DNA from: Magnolia sinica
Lineage: Eukaryota > Streptophyta > Magnoliopsida > Magnoliales > Magnoliaceae
Assembly: GCF_029962835.1 (NCBI RefSeq)
Contig: NC_080577.1
Location: forward strand, 4,092,001-4,156,000
Length of the DNA stretch: 64,000 bases
Reading direction: 5' to 3'
Each line of letters starts with the position of its first letter. The stretch's first letter is position 1. Position numbers and translations under genes: made by a program. This document shows, one piece after another, positions 28,498 through 41,075 of the stretch. The notes beneath the pieces are model-generated. The model ran no database searches, was not told where the DNA came from, and was given only the letters and a program-made list of their open reading frames with translations.

Positions 28498-29555
28498 GAT
28501 GCAACCTCATCTCTATGATTTTTTATATCGATGTGGTGGCACAATAGCCACACATGTGGGTAGTTCTGCACGTGGGCTTCAGGTTTACATTGATGATTAA
28601 ATACGTTTGGGTTAATTAAGACAGAACGGATCAAAAATTGATTAGAAAGAGTGTTGTCCATAGGTACAGAGGAATATAAAATTTAATTTTCATAAAATCA
28701 AGGAAATTTTATTTGTGTATTTTATATTTCTTCTATCATTTCTTATGAATTTCTCGGAAGATACAGAAAACTAGAGTGATGATTATTCTTTTGAACTATT
28801 CCAATAATTTTTAATGCATTCGATGGGATGGATAGCTATTTCATAGCTTATTCTAAGAAACTTTTATTTTCTTTTCAGAAATACTAATACTAGTTTTCCT
28901 ATTACTGTTTTTTTTAATATGAAATTAGGATTTATAATTCAATTTTGGTAGGTATTTTTGTTATTTATGAAAAAGTGCAATCAATTTGGGGGGTCGTTTG
29001 GGAGCTGTAAATGGAGGTAAATAAAATCATTTCACATTAACTCCCATTTCAAATGTAAATGACATACTTCGTTGTATTTGGATGAGAGTTCGTGATATGC
29101 ATTGAAATCCAAATATTTTGGTTTGACGGGGTAAATGCGAGGAATGTAATGGAATTTTTCAATATATTCACATGAACATATGTAATATTCTAAATTAAGC
29201 TTTAATATCCTAAATTAGTATATTTTTGTGATTTTTGACATAATTGTTGTAAGAAGCCCATTAAAATATATATTTTAGCGAAAGTTGAGAAAATTTCGAG
29301 CATTATGTCCGCCACAATGTAAAGATTACAAACAAGCAAACTGTCAACGTTTTTCAACCATCCATTTCGATGGCTAATATTTGGATAGTTTGGATTATTC
29401 TATTGATATGATTTTAGTGATGTAATTGATATGTAGATTGTTTCGGAGCATCATCAATATGACATATGTGCGACAAACATGTAAGTAGTGACACCTTTGT
29501 TTACTCATGTGACTCTCCGAGGGTGTCCAAAAAGACATTTCACACAGGATGCAAA
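28498..29555. other. Intergenic, AT-rich, no gene seen
   Basis: A GGGGGGTCGTTTGGGAGC motif near 28988 resembles the end of a hAT-like MITE, but no matching opposite end was found. No coding signal. Confidence 0.4.
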
Positions 29556-29848
29556 TTGGGTACTACCCCATCTCTAGCTAGGAACAGTAGAAGCTCTGAA
29601 GGGCCACCATGACATATGGGTTTCATCCACAGAGTGCATCCATTTTGTCATATAATGTTAACATATGAGCTCAAAATGAAGTAGATCCAAGGCTCAAGTG
29701 GACCACACAGTGGAGATAAAGCACACACTATTAAAAACTTCTTTGGGCCTATAGAAGTTTTAGATCAAGTTGATATTTATGTTTTCCCTTCATCCTCTTC
29801 TACGTGACCTTATCAATAAGTTAGATGGCAATTAATCATTACAGTGTG
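29556..29848 (-). mobile_element. Palindromic MITE, copy 3 (half element)
   Basis: The terminus GGGTACTACCCC is followed by an arm (GGGCCACCATGACATATGGG, GTGCATCCATTTTG, CAAGTGGACCACAC), then a loop in reverse orientation (GATCAAGTTGATATTTATG, GTGACCTTATCAATAAG). It stops near CATTACAGTG before the second arm. Confidence 0.65.
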
Positions 29849-32800
29849 TTTGGATGAGGTCTAACAGTCTCAAATGAATGGCATAGATATGCTCACGTGG
29901 CACGCATAATATCTTCACATAATGAGCTGAATATACAGAAGACAACTCATTGTTGAGCAAATCTTTAAAAAGACTAGATTATAATGCATTCAACAAAGGG
30001 CAAACATAATTAAATTAAGGCAACGGCTATTTTATAGTTGACAGCATGTGAAATCGCCACGAAGGTAATAATTATTTTCACGATTTTACTAGCAGTTTTA
30101 CAAATAACATAAGAAGACTCAAAGAGAATGATCCATAATCAATCAAATAATCCCAAACAAATCAAATCTAGCGGAACGCCGTTTATCTAGTCCTTCGAGA
30201 CATTTAGCTTAACTCTCTCCACTGCCCAACAACCGTGGAAACCTTAGTTTAGCAGGAGCTTTGTCCATCCCTGCGATTACGCGGGATCGACTTAGTGGTA
30301 GCTACTAGTTGTAATTTTATTCTATCTATGCCTGCATGAGGGATTTGCAAAAAAAAAAAAGTGTAGCTTTAAGAATCGTTTACCTACACTCATACGATAG
30401 GTCGACAATAGGTTATAACTCTAATTTTACTTAGCCCTCGCTCATCAGTGCGCTTCTCCACGAAGCACCCCAGTGCTCTCAGCCAGGTTGGTGATCCCGA
30501 CTTAGAGGTAAGTTCTTACCTTTCCGCATTCATCTTTCAACTTTCACTTAATCACACAATTGTAGTACCTTTGAAAGTCTTTGATTCCCAAGGCAAAACA
30601 AAACTCATAGGAAGAATATCATCAACCTTCAGAAATTGGCTAATATCATGCTCCAATTGGCGGAATAGACAGTTGGTCACACTCCTAACCAAACATCGCA
30701 CTATCTCGTCGCCTGGAGTAATTGATTTTGGTTTGAATTGAATCCAATCGGTTTTGGCATGCTCGCATCTCTTATACGTCTACCGAATTCCAAACCAACT
30801 CATGATCTCTACAAAGCTTTCAATGGTCACCTAGCTGCCTCCCATGGTGTGGTCCACTTGACCCTCAACCTGTCTTTTTTTCTTCTTCTTTTTTTTTTTC
30901 TTTTTTCATTCTCTCTAAAATGATGTGGAAAAATATATGAACAATGTGGATAAAACTGATACACTGGGTGGCCCCTCGGAGCTCCCGTTCACTCCTAGCT
31001 AGAGATGCACAGGGGTGGTACCCAATCCGCATCCATTTCAACCCCCATTTACTCTTAAATCTCTCCCCACCCTTTTAAAAAAGTTCACATCCCAATTCCA
31101 TCTTTCTCCATTTACTTCCCATCCAAACACACCTATTACACCATTTATTCCCAATTTTTTCTATTTATTCTCATCCAAGCATCCCTTAACAAACCCAAGG
31201 CACTGCCCTGACGATTAACTTAAGTAATGAGATGGCTTTAAAAAAGTTAATTTAAATAGGTACTGAAATATAAATACTATATTAATGAGACAATTTCATA
31301 AATAAAAATTATTTCTTTATTCATGCTACATTTTAAAAATTATTTCTTTATTCATGCTACATCTAAAATGGGATCTATAATTTTTATTCATGAGCCATGG
31401 GTGACAAACATACATTGGTATAGATCAATCATCCATTGATTTTTGTTGTGTGACCCACTTGATGATCGGATCCGCCTTAATTTTATGCTAGGTGATCTTC
31501 ACACCAGGTCGAACCCTTTGTATATTCCAGGTGTCCTACAAATATGACACACTGCTGATCATTTCTCATATATTATTAGTGGTAGTTATTATATGGGTCC
31601 AACACACAGTTGAATTAATACAACCAATGGTTTACACCAAAGCTCATTAATTGGACGGTTAAATCTATCCAACGAGTGAGATTTCTTCCCGTGTCATGTA
31701 CATTGGACCCCAGTGGATGAACATTTCTGATGACCAGGCGGCTTCATGTACAGTTAGACCTACAATTCGGTCTATAGCCTGCGAAGAAGAAGATAGTAAA
31801 CTAATGGTCCACATTTAATAAAGAACGAGGCCCACCATCGCATATCCAAATCTTCCATCTGGTACTTTATTGTATGGAAATCTTCTATTGACAATGAATT
31901 CCATTATATCAACGGTTTGGATTACAGTTTCATCATTCCCACTTTACAAACTCAAGGCTCAAGGACACTGTGCGCATCAGTCCGCGAAGGATAATGTGAC
32001 TCCTTAGGGGGTTTTTGGTACAAATAGCCCTGGACTATGACATGGTCGCGTCGTGAGACCACATGAACCAAAGCCAAGTTTTTTAACCTTGAAATGGCTT
32101 TTTCATTTTTTAGAAGATGGAAATACCCATTTGCCATAGTTGCCCCTCATATGGCATATCGTAGGCTTTTGTATTAAAAAGAGAAATGTACTTCTAAAAA
32201 GGGACGTGACCCCATCAAAAATTGAAATTCAGCCCATTATTTGGCCGATTCAATTCGTTTATTTTAATCAAATAGTTGTGAGCTAATGAAAGGAGTTTTC
32301 CTGTTATCTATTTAAAATTATCTGTGACCCAAAATTATACCAATGTTGTGCATTAATTTTGAACTATTTTCTCTTATATGGTTAATTTGTGATGAGTTTT
32401 TTCCTTAAACTTGGACCAATTATATGAAATTAAAATCCTTTATATGTGAACGAAATATATTTGTTTCAAAACAACCTAATGGGCCCCACATAAGATGTAG
32501 ATGAGTTCAAAATGTGAAGCCTTTGTCACATGAGACTATTTAGCCGTTTCCTTCTTCTTCTTCTTTTTTTTCTCCTCCCTCCTTTTTTTTTTTTTTTTTT
32601 CACTTACTAAGATGACACAAGCCGAAGCTTCCTTGACAGTTGGTCATTATACAGCCAGTCTCCGCACACTCTGAGCAACGACAAAAAACTCTAGCAAGCC
32701 CCCGCCAAGCTTATACCAGTTCTTTAGTAAAAAGAAAAGAGTTTTCTCTGAAGTTTTTCAGTCATAATCTCCGAAGTAAAAGTTATGGTGAGCAGATGTG

Positions 32801-33558
32801 AGTTTTTGTGTTTCTACGTTGGTGAGCGTGAATGGTGGGAGTTTGTGAGATAGAGAAGAGCATGGGGTCCTTTTTTTTTTTTTAAAAATAATAATTTTAC
32901 TATATGAATGGTTGGACCACATGGGTCTTCGATATTTTATGACAACCCTGGATATTAATAGTGAAACTCAAGTGTGGTTCACAGATATGTACATCGGACT
33001 GTGGATATTCAATGGGATTATGGATATTGATAGTGGACTGCGAATATTCCGTGAGGACCGTAGATATTAGGTGAGTAATATTCAATGATGATAATTCGCG
33101 GTCCTCACTAAATATTTGCGGTCCACAGTGAATTCCACTATTAACATCCACGATTCTCACTTAATTACATTGTTAATTTCAGCTACCTACAATGAATATC
33201 ATTGGTCTTTTGTAAATATTCACAGTCCATATTGAATATACACTACAAATAAATAGTATCTTTAGATGAATTGATATGAATACATTTAAGTCTAATACTT
33301 TATATTTAATACACTAAAAAATTCTTTGACAAGTTAGAATTCTTACTTGCACTATATAATCCTTCTAGAAGGATAACTTTAAAAAATCTTTTTATATATT
33401 CACGGTCATTTAATTAAAATGAATGGATAAAATTGACTAATAAATAATCCAAATTTTAATTTTTGATGAAAAAAATATTTCCTCATTCGAAACGAAAGCC
33501 CAGTGAACAAGGTGTAGGAAGTGTTTTTTCGTCTTTTAAAATATAAAAAGAAAGTTTC
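29849..33558. other. Intergenic DNA, no gene supported
   Basis: The stretch 30150-30740 has mixed composition and a 97-codon open frame (30448-30741) without a recognisable domain. From 31020 there is a CCCCATTT-rich segment that looks like hAT-MITE debris. Around 32935-33230 words such as GTGGATATT and ATATTCACGGTC recur on both strands, giving a weak inverted-repeat texture. I can assign no function. Confidence 0.4.
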
Positions 33559-34082
33559 GATACTTCCCTCCCAGTTTCGGAGCTCGGGACAGGCGGAGGC
33601 TCTGAAGGCCACTGAGGGTCCACCGTGATGTTTACATTTTATCCAAACCGTCCATCCATTTTTCCAAATCATTTTAGAATATTGAATCAAAAATAAAACA
33701 GGTCCAACGCTCAATTGGACCACACCATAGGAAGCAGCGGTGCAAAGGATGGCCACAGTTGAAACCTTCTTAGGGTCCACCGTTTTCTTTATTTTCCATC
33801 CAACCTGTTGATACGATCATATACACCTGGGTGAATTTGAAAAACAAATATCATCTTGATCCAAAACTTCCTAATCCCCGAGAATTTTTCAACGGTAGGA
33901 ATCTAATCCCCAACTTGTGATCCATTTAAGCCTTTGATCTTTTCCATTTTTGATTCAATACTCTAAAATGATATGGAAAAATGTATGGACTGTTTGGATA
34001 AAATGAAAACATTACGGTGGAGCCTCAGTGGCCCTCAGAGCCTCCGCCTGTCCCGAGCTCCGAACAGGCGGGGGAAGTACCT
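33559..34082 (+). mobile_element. Palindromic MITE, copy 4, both termini visible
   Basis: This is the clearest copy. Left end TACTTCCCTCCC and CGGAGCTCGGGACAGGCGGA mirror the right end TCCGCCTGTCCCGAGCTCCG and GGGGGAAGTACC. Inside are GGTCCACCGTGATGTTT, CCGTCCATCCATTTTTCC and TTTTAGAATATTGAATC on the left and their inverse on the right. The loop reads CCATCCAACCTGTTGATACG, then CAAATATCATCTTGATCC. The arms could fold into a hairpin of over 150 bp. Confidence 0.82.
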
Positions 34083-34651
34083 AATCCGCGCCCGAAAGTA
34101 CGGGCTTCACCGACGGCCACGTCACCTGCAGCATCTGGAGAAGCAAGCGAGATTCCTTCGCGCACGCATTGATGTCGCTAGAATACATCGCAACCTATTG
34201 CATTGAAATACGTCGGGACTCTACCCATTGGATATGATTTTTTTTTTTAAAAATAATCCAAACCGTCTATTTGCTTATTATACTTCTATTAGGCAATCCT
34301 AACCATCCCATCCATGGATTGAAAAAAGGACGGCTCCAAAAAAATGCCTAATCTAGAATGGATTTGATCCTTGGCCAGTTCTATTTTTCCATGGTAACCG
34401 TTGAAAATGTGTTTATGTACTTAATGGACAGTTTAGATCGTTCTATTGGACTGCACAAGTTGGCCCAGGCAACTAGGAGCACCGTAACTTATTGTGCTTT
34501 GAGAGAGTATTGGAACATTTCTCTGCGGGAAAAAAAAAAAAAACTTTAATAAAATAAAATGTGGATTCATAGCCCATCTAAAATCTATTGCATCATATAA
34601 ATTGATAAGGATTTCTAAAAGTGGGTCCCACCTTCAAGAAATGAAAGGGAG

Positions 34652-35138
34652 CGGATTAGGTTGGGGCCCACCTTGATGATATTTTATATATCTATTCCAT
34701 CCATCCGTTTATACAGACTATTTTAGTACTGAGAACCATAAATTGTATATAAAAAATTCTCGGGTAGACCACATCACAGGAAACAGTGGTGATTGAGTGC
34801 TTCACCGTTAAAAATTTCAAAGAGCCAGTCGCAAGGTTTTCGTAATGTTTATTTGCAATCCAACCTGTTGATAATCTCAAGGAAATATTTATGAAGGTAA
34901 ATTAGAAATATCAGATTGCTCCAAAACTTTTGTTTCCCACAAAAAGTTTTTTAATGGTTATTCATCACTGTTTCTATTGTTATGGTCCACCTGAGATTTG
35001 GATCTTCTTATAATTTGGGATCACATCCTAAAATGAAATGTAAAAACAGATGGACGGCGTGGATATACAAAAAATACATCAACGTTGGCCCCACACGGTA
35101 GAGTAATACCCACTAAGCTGTTACTAACAGCTAATCCG
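34652..35138 (+). mobile_element. Palindromic MITE, copy 5, abutting the lipase promoter
   Basis: Ends GCGGATTAGG (left) and CTAATCCGG (right) are inverted. Arms carry GGGGCCCACCTTGATGATAT and CATCCATCCGTTTATACAGA on the left; CTAAAATGAAATG, CAGATGGACGGCGTGGATAT and GTTGGCCCCAC on the right. The loop has CAATCCAACCTGTTGATAAT. The right end lies about 50 bp upstream of a TATA box for the lipase-like gene. Confidence 0.8.
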
Positions 35139-35188
35139 GTCCCGAAATGAAAACTCGTGTCTGATGTTGAAGGATGCGATCCATGTGT

Positions 35189-35195
35189 TATAAAA
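35189..35195 (+). promoter_or_regulatory. TATA box of the lipase-like gene
   Basis: TATAAAA in a pyrimidine-rich context, followed by CT-rich sequence and a leader whose first intron donor is at 35383. This fits transcription start around 35220-35230. Position-based inference only. Confidence 0.55.
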
Positions 35196-35382
35196 CTCCT
35201 CTCCTCGCTAATCGCTGTAAACGGTCACCTACCGCCCCATAAAACACCCGGTCGGAATCGGGCCCTGCCTCAAACGGGTCCAACGCCTCCCAAAATGCGA
35301 AAAAATAAACCCTAGATTTTCAAGATCTCCTTTCTCTTCTCTCTGCTTCGTTTACAAATCAAGATCTACCAGAAATTCACAG

Positions 35383-35790
35383 GTACCTGCTCTAGCGTAC
35401 TCTCATTTTTATTCGTTTTAGAAGAAAAATCTGCATTTTGATATTCGAAATCGTGATTAGAAAATTTTATTTGTAATTACTTGCTGTTTTTTTTATTGAA
35501 TTTGTTATGGTTGACTTTAATTTTTAATTTTCTTAACTTGCATTCTGAAAAATGATATAGTTTCCATGAAAACACGTTTTCTGGACTGTAATTGTATCTG
35601 CATTGCCATTTTTCTTTTGTATGTTTGGGTGAAAAGATCAGATCCGTTCTCTTCGTTTATTCTGTTATATGGTCGAGAAAATCATAGGAAAATCTGCACA
35701 TGTTGAATCAATCGACGAGAATTGGTAACTTTTACAAAATAGGGGGAAAAAACAATTGAAATTGCCTTTAAAAAAAAAGTCATCAAACAT

Positions 35791-35829
<39 letters not shown>

Positions 35830-36576
35830 AGAATTATGATTATTTGTCGGTAAGTGTCCGACCCCGTTAATGGTTGTATAGATTGATGTGGGAATTGTAA
35901 GGAGGTGTTTGGATGGGAACGGAATCCTTTAGTAAGGGCTGGTGCGGACGTTTGGATGCTGGGAAATGGTTGGAAACGGATTCCCGCGAGAACCCATTTC
36001 ATGTTTCGAGCTGGCTCTGATCCATTTGTAAAAGCCCGGGGGGGGGGGGGGGCTCTCCAATTTATTCCTCTCCAATGGTTGTATTTTTGAAATGCCAATG
36101 CAGCCAGCCTCCATCACCTCTCTCTTACACAGTACACAATCATAGTTTCTGAGTTGCTGAGAATGGCTTTCCTAGTACCCAAACACAATAGATGGAACTT
36201 CCTATAGAGAACTGTTTCACGGAATCAGATTCGCATCATGGAATTGTTATGATGTAGATGGTTTGATTATGGGTCTCTTTTTTTCTCGTATGGTTATAAT
36301 AATGTGTTTTTGTTTTATTTTTTTCATTTTTCTTTCTATAATTTGAAGTTGAAATCTTTTTGAAGGTTTGGAACCTCTTGGTCTATGAAAGGAAATGCAC
36401 ATCTTATTTCTTTGATGTGAATAGTGGAAGTAAGTCTCAATTGCTCATCAATAGAACTTTTGTGAAATTTCCATTCTTTATAGTGCTATTAGAGTCATTT
36501 TTTGTAATTTACATTCTAAGTTACACTTCCTTTTTTTCTATTTGCATTTTTTTCCTTCTTTTGTGATCCCTTTCAG
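35383..36576 (+). other. Leader intron of the lipase-like gene
   Basis: The likely non-coding first exon ends CACAG|GTACCT at 35382, and an acceptor CCTTTCAG ends at 36576, 32 bp before the ATG. The intron holds a (CT)n tract (about 35791-35828) and a G-run (about 36039-36053). Leader introns with CT tracts are common in plant genes. Splice sites are inferred by pattern. Confidence 0.55.
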
Positions 36577-36608
36577 ACAGGAGCATAAGCTTTGCATAGG
36601 TTTGGATA

Positions 36609-38782
36609 ATGGCCTCCGAGAGGGATGTATTTGGCTTGTCAGGTCCCGGACATCTGACCCATATTGATTGGTAAGGCTCTCTCTGAAATGTAAACAGACT
36701 GGATTTTTCTGAAAACTCATGAACTGTCTTGACTCTTGAAGGTGATTGAGATTTTCTGTATTCCACCATTCATAGGAAAATCTTCCCTATTTGGACAAAT
36801 TTGGTGTGCAGGAAGCTACTTACTCTGTTCCTCCGTTCATTTCATGGGGCATTTGAACCACATGCCGAAAGAAGCAAATCAGAAGACTTGGACCTTTATC
36901 AAATAAAAGAATAAAGACACTATACTGACTTGCAACTCGTTGAGATGCTCCTGCTTGATATGTCATGGTAGAGATTCAGGATGGAAACTAAGAACCACAA
37001 CAAATGTTTTTTTGGAAAATTACACTTTCGTTTACTAAGTTTCCGCTCACTCCTTGTGGGAGAGCACATCCTCCTTTGTATAAAAGGGTGGTTCCCACAT
37101 CTATCCTAATGTAACCAAACCACACCATATTCATTTGCTTTGCATTCTTGCTCTCTTTGGACTTCAGTTTTATGGCCCCTTTTCACTGAACATTGTGGAA
37201 TTCTCTTGTCAAATAAAAGCATTTTGATGAAAACATCACTACACTTCATGAGGTCACAGGTTCGAGCATCCCTTGTGGTGCGTGTGTGGGGGTGGAGTGT
37301 GAGTATGTGTGTAAAAAAAAATAAAAAAAACTTCATGAGCCAGAATCTGCAGTGGCCTCACTCTATAATGTTCCCTGAGTTTTGCCTACATATTTAGGAC
37401 AATCAGCCTTTCCTTGTGGTCTATGGACTGATACTTGCAAACCTCCATTTGACTAAAACGGTGAAGATCTATTGTGTGGTTTAGTTTAGCGTAGTTGGCC
37501 AAACAAGTATTTGAACTCATTTCTCGAAGTTCATTTTTATTCCGATCCATTTGTCGGATGCCCCACTTAAGACTGGATCAAACACAGGTCCTTGCAACCC
37601 TTTCCTCTCATATTTCAGAGCAAATGTAGTTCTGATGTATCTGGAATTTGTAAATCGGACAAAAAATATGTAGTTGTAAGGCAACTGATTTTGTATGCCT
37701 TCTTGTTGAATTGATAGAATCCAGTGCCCTGTTTCCACCATATGCGGAGTGATGAATTGAAAAAAGAGAATAAGAAAAATGTAATCCTTGGTTACTTTGT
37801 ATGGCCCAGGAAAAACCCAGATCACCGGCGATCAGTTGCTGCCAGTTTGGTTCAGGGTGTGTATGTTATGGAACGTGATCGCCAACAAAATCGCCAGGGA
37901 CCTGAAGCTCTGGCACCTGCATGGTGGGAATTCTTCCACTTTCACATCATACGTAAGCTTGTTGATGATGCCGATTTCTCCATCTTTGGTGCCATATATG
38001 AATTCAAGTTCCCAACTGCCAATCAAAGTCACTCAGCAACGCCTGAAGCTCCAAAGTACGTCATCGCATTCCGTGGCACCATCACCAAACCTGATTCCTT
38101 CTCACGGGATCTCAAATTGGACCTCCATTTCATACAGAATGGCCTTCATCGGACCTCCCGTTTTGAATTAGCAATGCAAGCGGTCCGAAATATCGTTTCC
38201 ACCGTTGGACATTTGAATGTCTGGTTATGTGGCCATTCTCTTGGGTCCGCCATGGCAATGCTTGCTGGGAAGAACATGGCGAAAACCGGTATTTTCCTTG
38301 AATCTTTTCTCTTCAACCCCCCATTTGTTTCGGCCCCAATTGAAAGAATCAAAGACAAGAAGCTGAAACAAGGAATCCGTATTGCGGGCAGCGTGATCAC
38401 AGCTGGGCTTGCTTTTGCTGTGAAAAGTCGTCAAGGCAGGTCAATATCTGAGGATCCCTTTGCCATGTTGTCTGCATGGGTTCCATGCCTGTTTGTGAAT
38501 CCAGTGGACCACATCTGCTCAGAGTACATTGGATATTTTAAGCACCGGAAAAAGATGGAGAAGATTGGAGCAGGGGGTATTGAGCGACTGGCAACACAGA
38601 ACTCCATCGGGGATCTGTTCCTGACTGCACTTGGGAAGGAATCCGATCCGTTGCACCTCCTCCCTTCTGCGAATCTGACCATTAATCAGAGCCCTTCGCC
38701 AGATTTTAAAACAGCTCACGGAATTCACCAGTGGTGGTGGCCAGATGTGCAGCTAAAGTACAAAATGTACCTTTACAAGTGA
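36609..38782 (+). CDS. Class-3 lipase-like alpha/beta hydrolase (GDSL esterase/lipase At4g10955-like)
   Basis: Two coding exons, 36609-36670 and 37810-38782, give 344 residues. The first encodes MASERDVFGLSGPGHLTHID and ends TG. The second must start at 37810 (CCCAG|G), because TG+G then makes TGG and the protein continues WKNPDHRRSVAASLVQGVYV, the conserved family sequence. An upstream in-frame ATG at 37724 lies in the intron and is not used. Motifs: CGHSLGSAMA with the nucleophilic serine elbow GHSLG (about 38228-38242), VIAFRGT (oxyanion-hole type), NPVDHICSEYIGYF (candidate acid) and AHGIHQWWWP (candidate histidine). RQNRQGPEALAPAWWEFFHF is typical of the plant subfamily annotated as At4g10955-like. 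Despite that name it has the class-3 GxSxG serine, not the GDSL block. No signal peptide is seen; the substrate is unknown. The frame is intact. Confidence 0.93.
37253..37329 (+). mobile_element. 5'-truncated SINE in the lipase gene intron
   Basis: The body starts just before a B-box-like GGTTCGAGCATCC and runs through GTGTGTGGGGGTGGAGTGTG to an A-rich tail. It is flanked by a perfect 10-bp duplication, ACTTCATGAG, at 37243-37252 and 37330-37339. It lies in the intron 36671-37809 and does not touch the splice sites. Confidence 0.8.
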
Positions 38783-41070
38783 CAGATTTACCTCGGTCTC
38801 TTGATTGTTTGTGTGCGTAAGGAGGTGGTGAGCCTCTTATTTCCTAAGGTTAGTAATGCAGATGGTATGAATAGAGATCTTGTTGTGCGTCTTTTCTAAT
38901 GAGTGTGATGATGTCGATCTGAAAACAAGATGCATTGTTGTAACTTCAGGTAGTAGGCCAATTTTGTTCAAGAAATGACCTAGTGGGCTAAGTGTATCCG
39001 GATGTTCCTTTGCACCTAGTTGTATTTGGACTTATCAGCACCCACATCAGGTATCTGGACCGGCCATTACAGGCAGTGAACTCTTTCTCCGGTGCAAAAT
39101 CAAAGCAATCAGATGATCCTAAACATCTGTGATAATACCCATCTTCTGTGAAGGATCTTGTCCATCCATTATTTGCATGGCACTGATTGGATGGCTTGGA
39201 TCATATGAGTAGTATGGATTCTTCAAGACATCTGGTGAAGAGTTGACTGGACCTAATGGACGTTCCAGATAAGCGATGTGGATGCCAACGACGTGCAAAT
39301 GCAACTAGCCTTCCAGACACTAAGCCAAGTAGATCATCTCTCCTTTTCTTTCTTCTTATTCTTCTTCCTCTTTTTTTTTTTCTTTTTTTTTTCTTTTTTT
39401 TTTTTTTTCTTTTTTCTTGGTTTTCAGCATTTGAAGCCATTTGATTTTGGGCAGGGCAAATTACAAAACCAGTGCAATTCAGTTTTCATTACCTGCCATG
39501 TTTAAAGACCCGGCTGGCTATTCTGAGTCAGCTCAGACTTGCCAGATCTAGTCTAGTTTGATACAACGAGTCACCCCGACTCTGACAAGTCTGGGCTAGT
39601 CAGTCCGAGTTGCTGGGTCTTTTAACCAGGTTACCTGGTCCAACGCCTTTCTTTCCAGCCAGTGTGGATAAGGCACATGGTCTAGACCATTGTGATGGTC
39701 CACTACCATTTCACCTCATCTCCACCGTACAAGCCGCTAACCAAGTAGGATGATCACCTGTGACCGATCAACATCACTCTACCGGCTTTCTTCTCTGCAG
39801 GAACAAACACCCTCTCCTTTGTGGGCCCATTCTGGATGGATCGAGTAGCCTTAAATTGGCATTTATTGGACGATTTTATTCCGGTTGTTGAATTTGGACA
39901 ATTGAGTGTTTTTTTGAAGGGACCTTTTGATTGCTTGCAGTGGCTTGTATAGAATCATTCAATCAGCATGAAGAACTTGGACCTATGGTCCATCTAAAGC
40001 TAACCCTACAATTTGGGTGGTTTGGATTGGTTAACTATTACCATATCCTTTGCAAATGCTAGTCGACCAGGTTTAGCTGATTGGACGCACCCATGCAGGT
40101 CCAGAAAAATGATGCTTCTCGGTCCTACACAATGCACATTTTGATATGATCCATCTGCTTAGTATGGATTGGACAATCTGGAGAAGGTTTCAGCTCATTT
40201 TTCATAAAATACATGGAAGCATGCATAGCTCATTTTCACATAAGCCGGTGCGAGAAAGAACCCTTGATGTTGGTCTGCACTGAACCTCGAGGCCAATGAG
40301 TTCAGCCTAGACCTGAGTTTTAGGTCTAATAACAACTTGGGGGCGTGCGACCTGGGCTTGTATCCTGCCTATTCGAGTATTTAGCTGGACACCAGGGCAC
40401 GGCCCGACCCAAAGTCCTTAACCTCACGGGCTGTGCTGGGCCTGGTCAATGATGATATGATGGAGTTTGAAGGGCCTTCTTAAATAACGTAGCTCGGCTG
40501 CTATTTGGAACGACGCCCTGGTGCAGCCCAAACCCAAGTCCGTAGCTTATGGTGTAGACTGGACCTTTTCAAAGTTGTATTATGGGCCTGACCAGGACAT
40601 GATTCTGCTCAAGTTGGTGCAGTTGTCCCCCTTAGCACAACCATGTGTAAGCACTGGCCCCCAAACCATGCTGCTCAAGGATCCTGACCATCCGATTTAC
40701 GAAGAAACTGACCTACTCAACATCCCAAATCTCTGATATTTTTTTATTTTTATTTTTAGATCTTTTTGGACCGTTCCTCTATTTATATGTTACAGATTGT
40801 GCGATCATGGATCTGTGTTGGCACTCAGCAATCTCCTGTACTAAAGCTTTTTACATGACACGTGGGACAGTCCAGTTATAACTTTAGACCACCCGTTCAT
40901 TCCATGCCACTGATGGCAAGCCATGATCCAAAAATCATGCTGATTGGATCCAAAAGCCTTTAGCAAGAACTTGGGAAGGTCGGTGGGAGAGACCGTGATG
41001 CGTGCTCGTGAGAAATTCACAACCTTTTATGGCATAGGCCCAAAAATGAGGCAGATCCAAAACTCAAGTG
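38783..41070. other. Lipase 3' flank and intergenic DNA
   Basis: No gene was seen. The stretch includes a long T-rich run (about 39347-39420) that gives spurious lysine- or phenylalanine-rich ORFs. The last 100 bp (AGGCCCAAAAATGAGGCAGA, TCCAAAACTCAAGTG) are a palindromic-MITE arm into which the Copia element inserted. Confidence 0.5.
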
Positions 41071-41075
41071 TGCTA

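Noticed and set aside
30448-30923. 97- and 61-codon ORFs as small genes
   Set aside because: No start context, domain or splice evidence; the surroundings are repeat debris.
37724-37809. Upstream ATG at 37724 as the start of the lipase-like protein
   Set aside because: The conserved N-terminus is encoded at 36609-36670 and joins at 37810; residues from 37724-37809 do not fit the family and lie in the intron.
39256-39505. Phenylalanine- or lysine-rich ORFs on both strands
   Set aside because: They translate a long T-rich run with no other coding sign.
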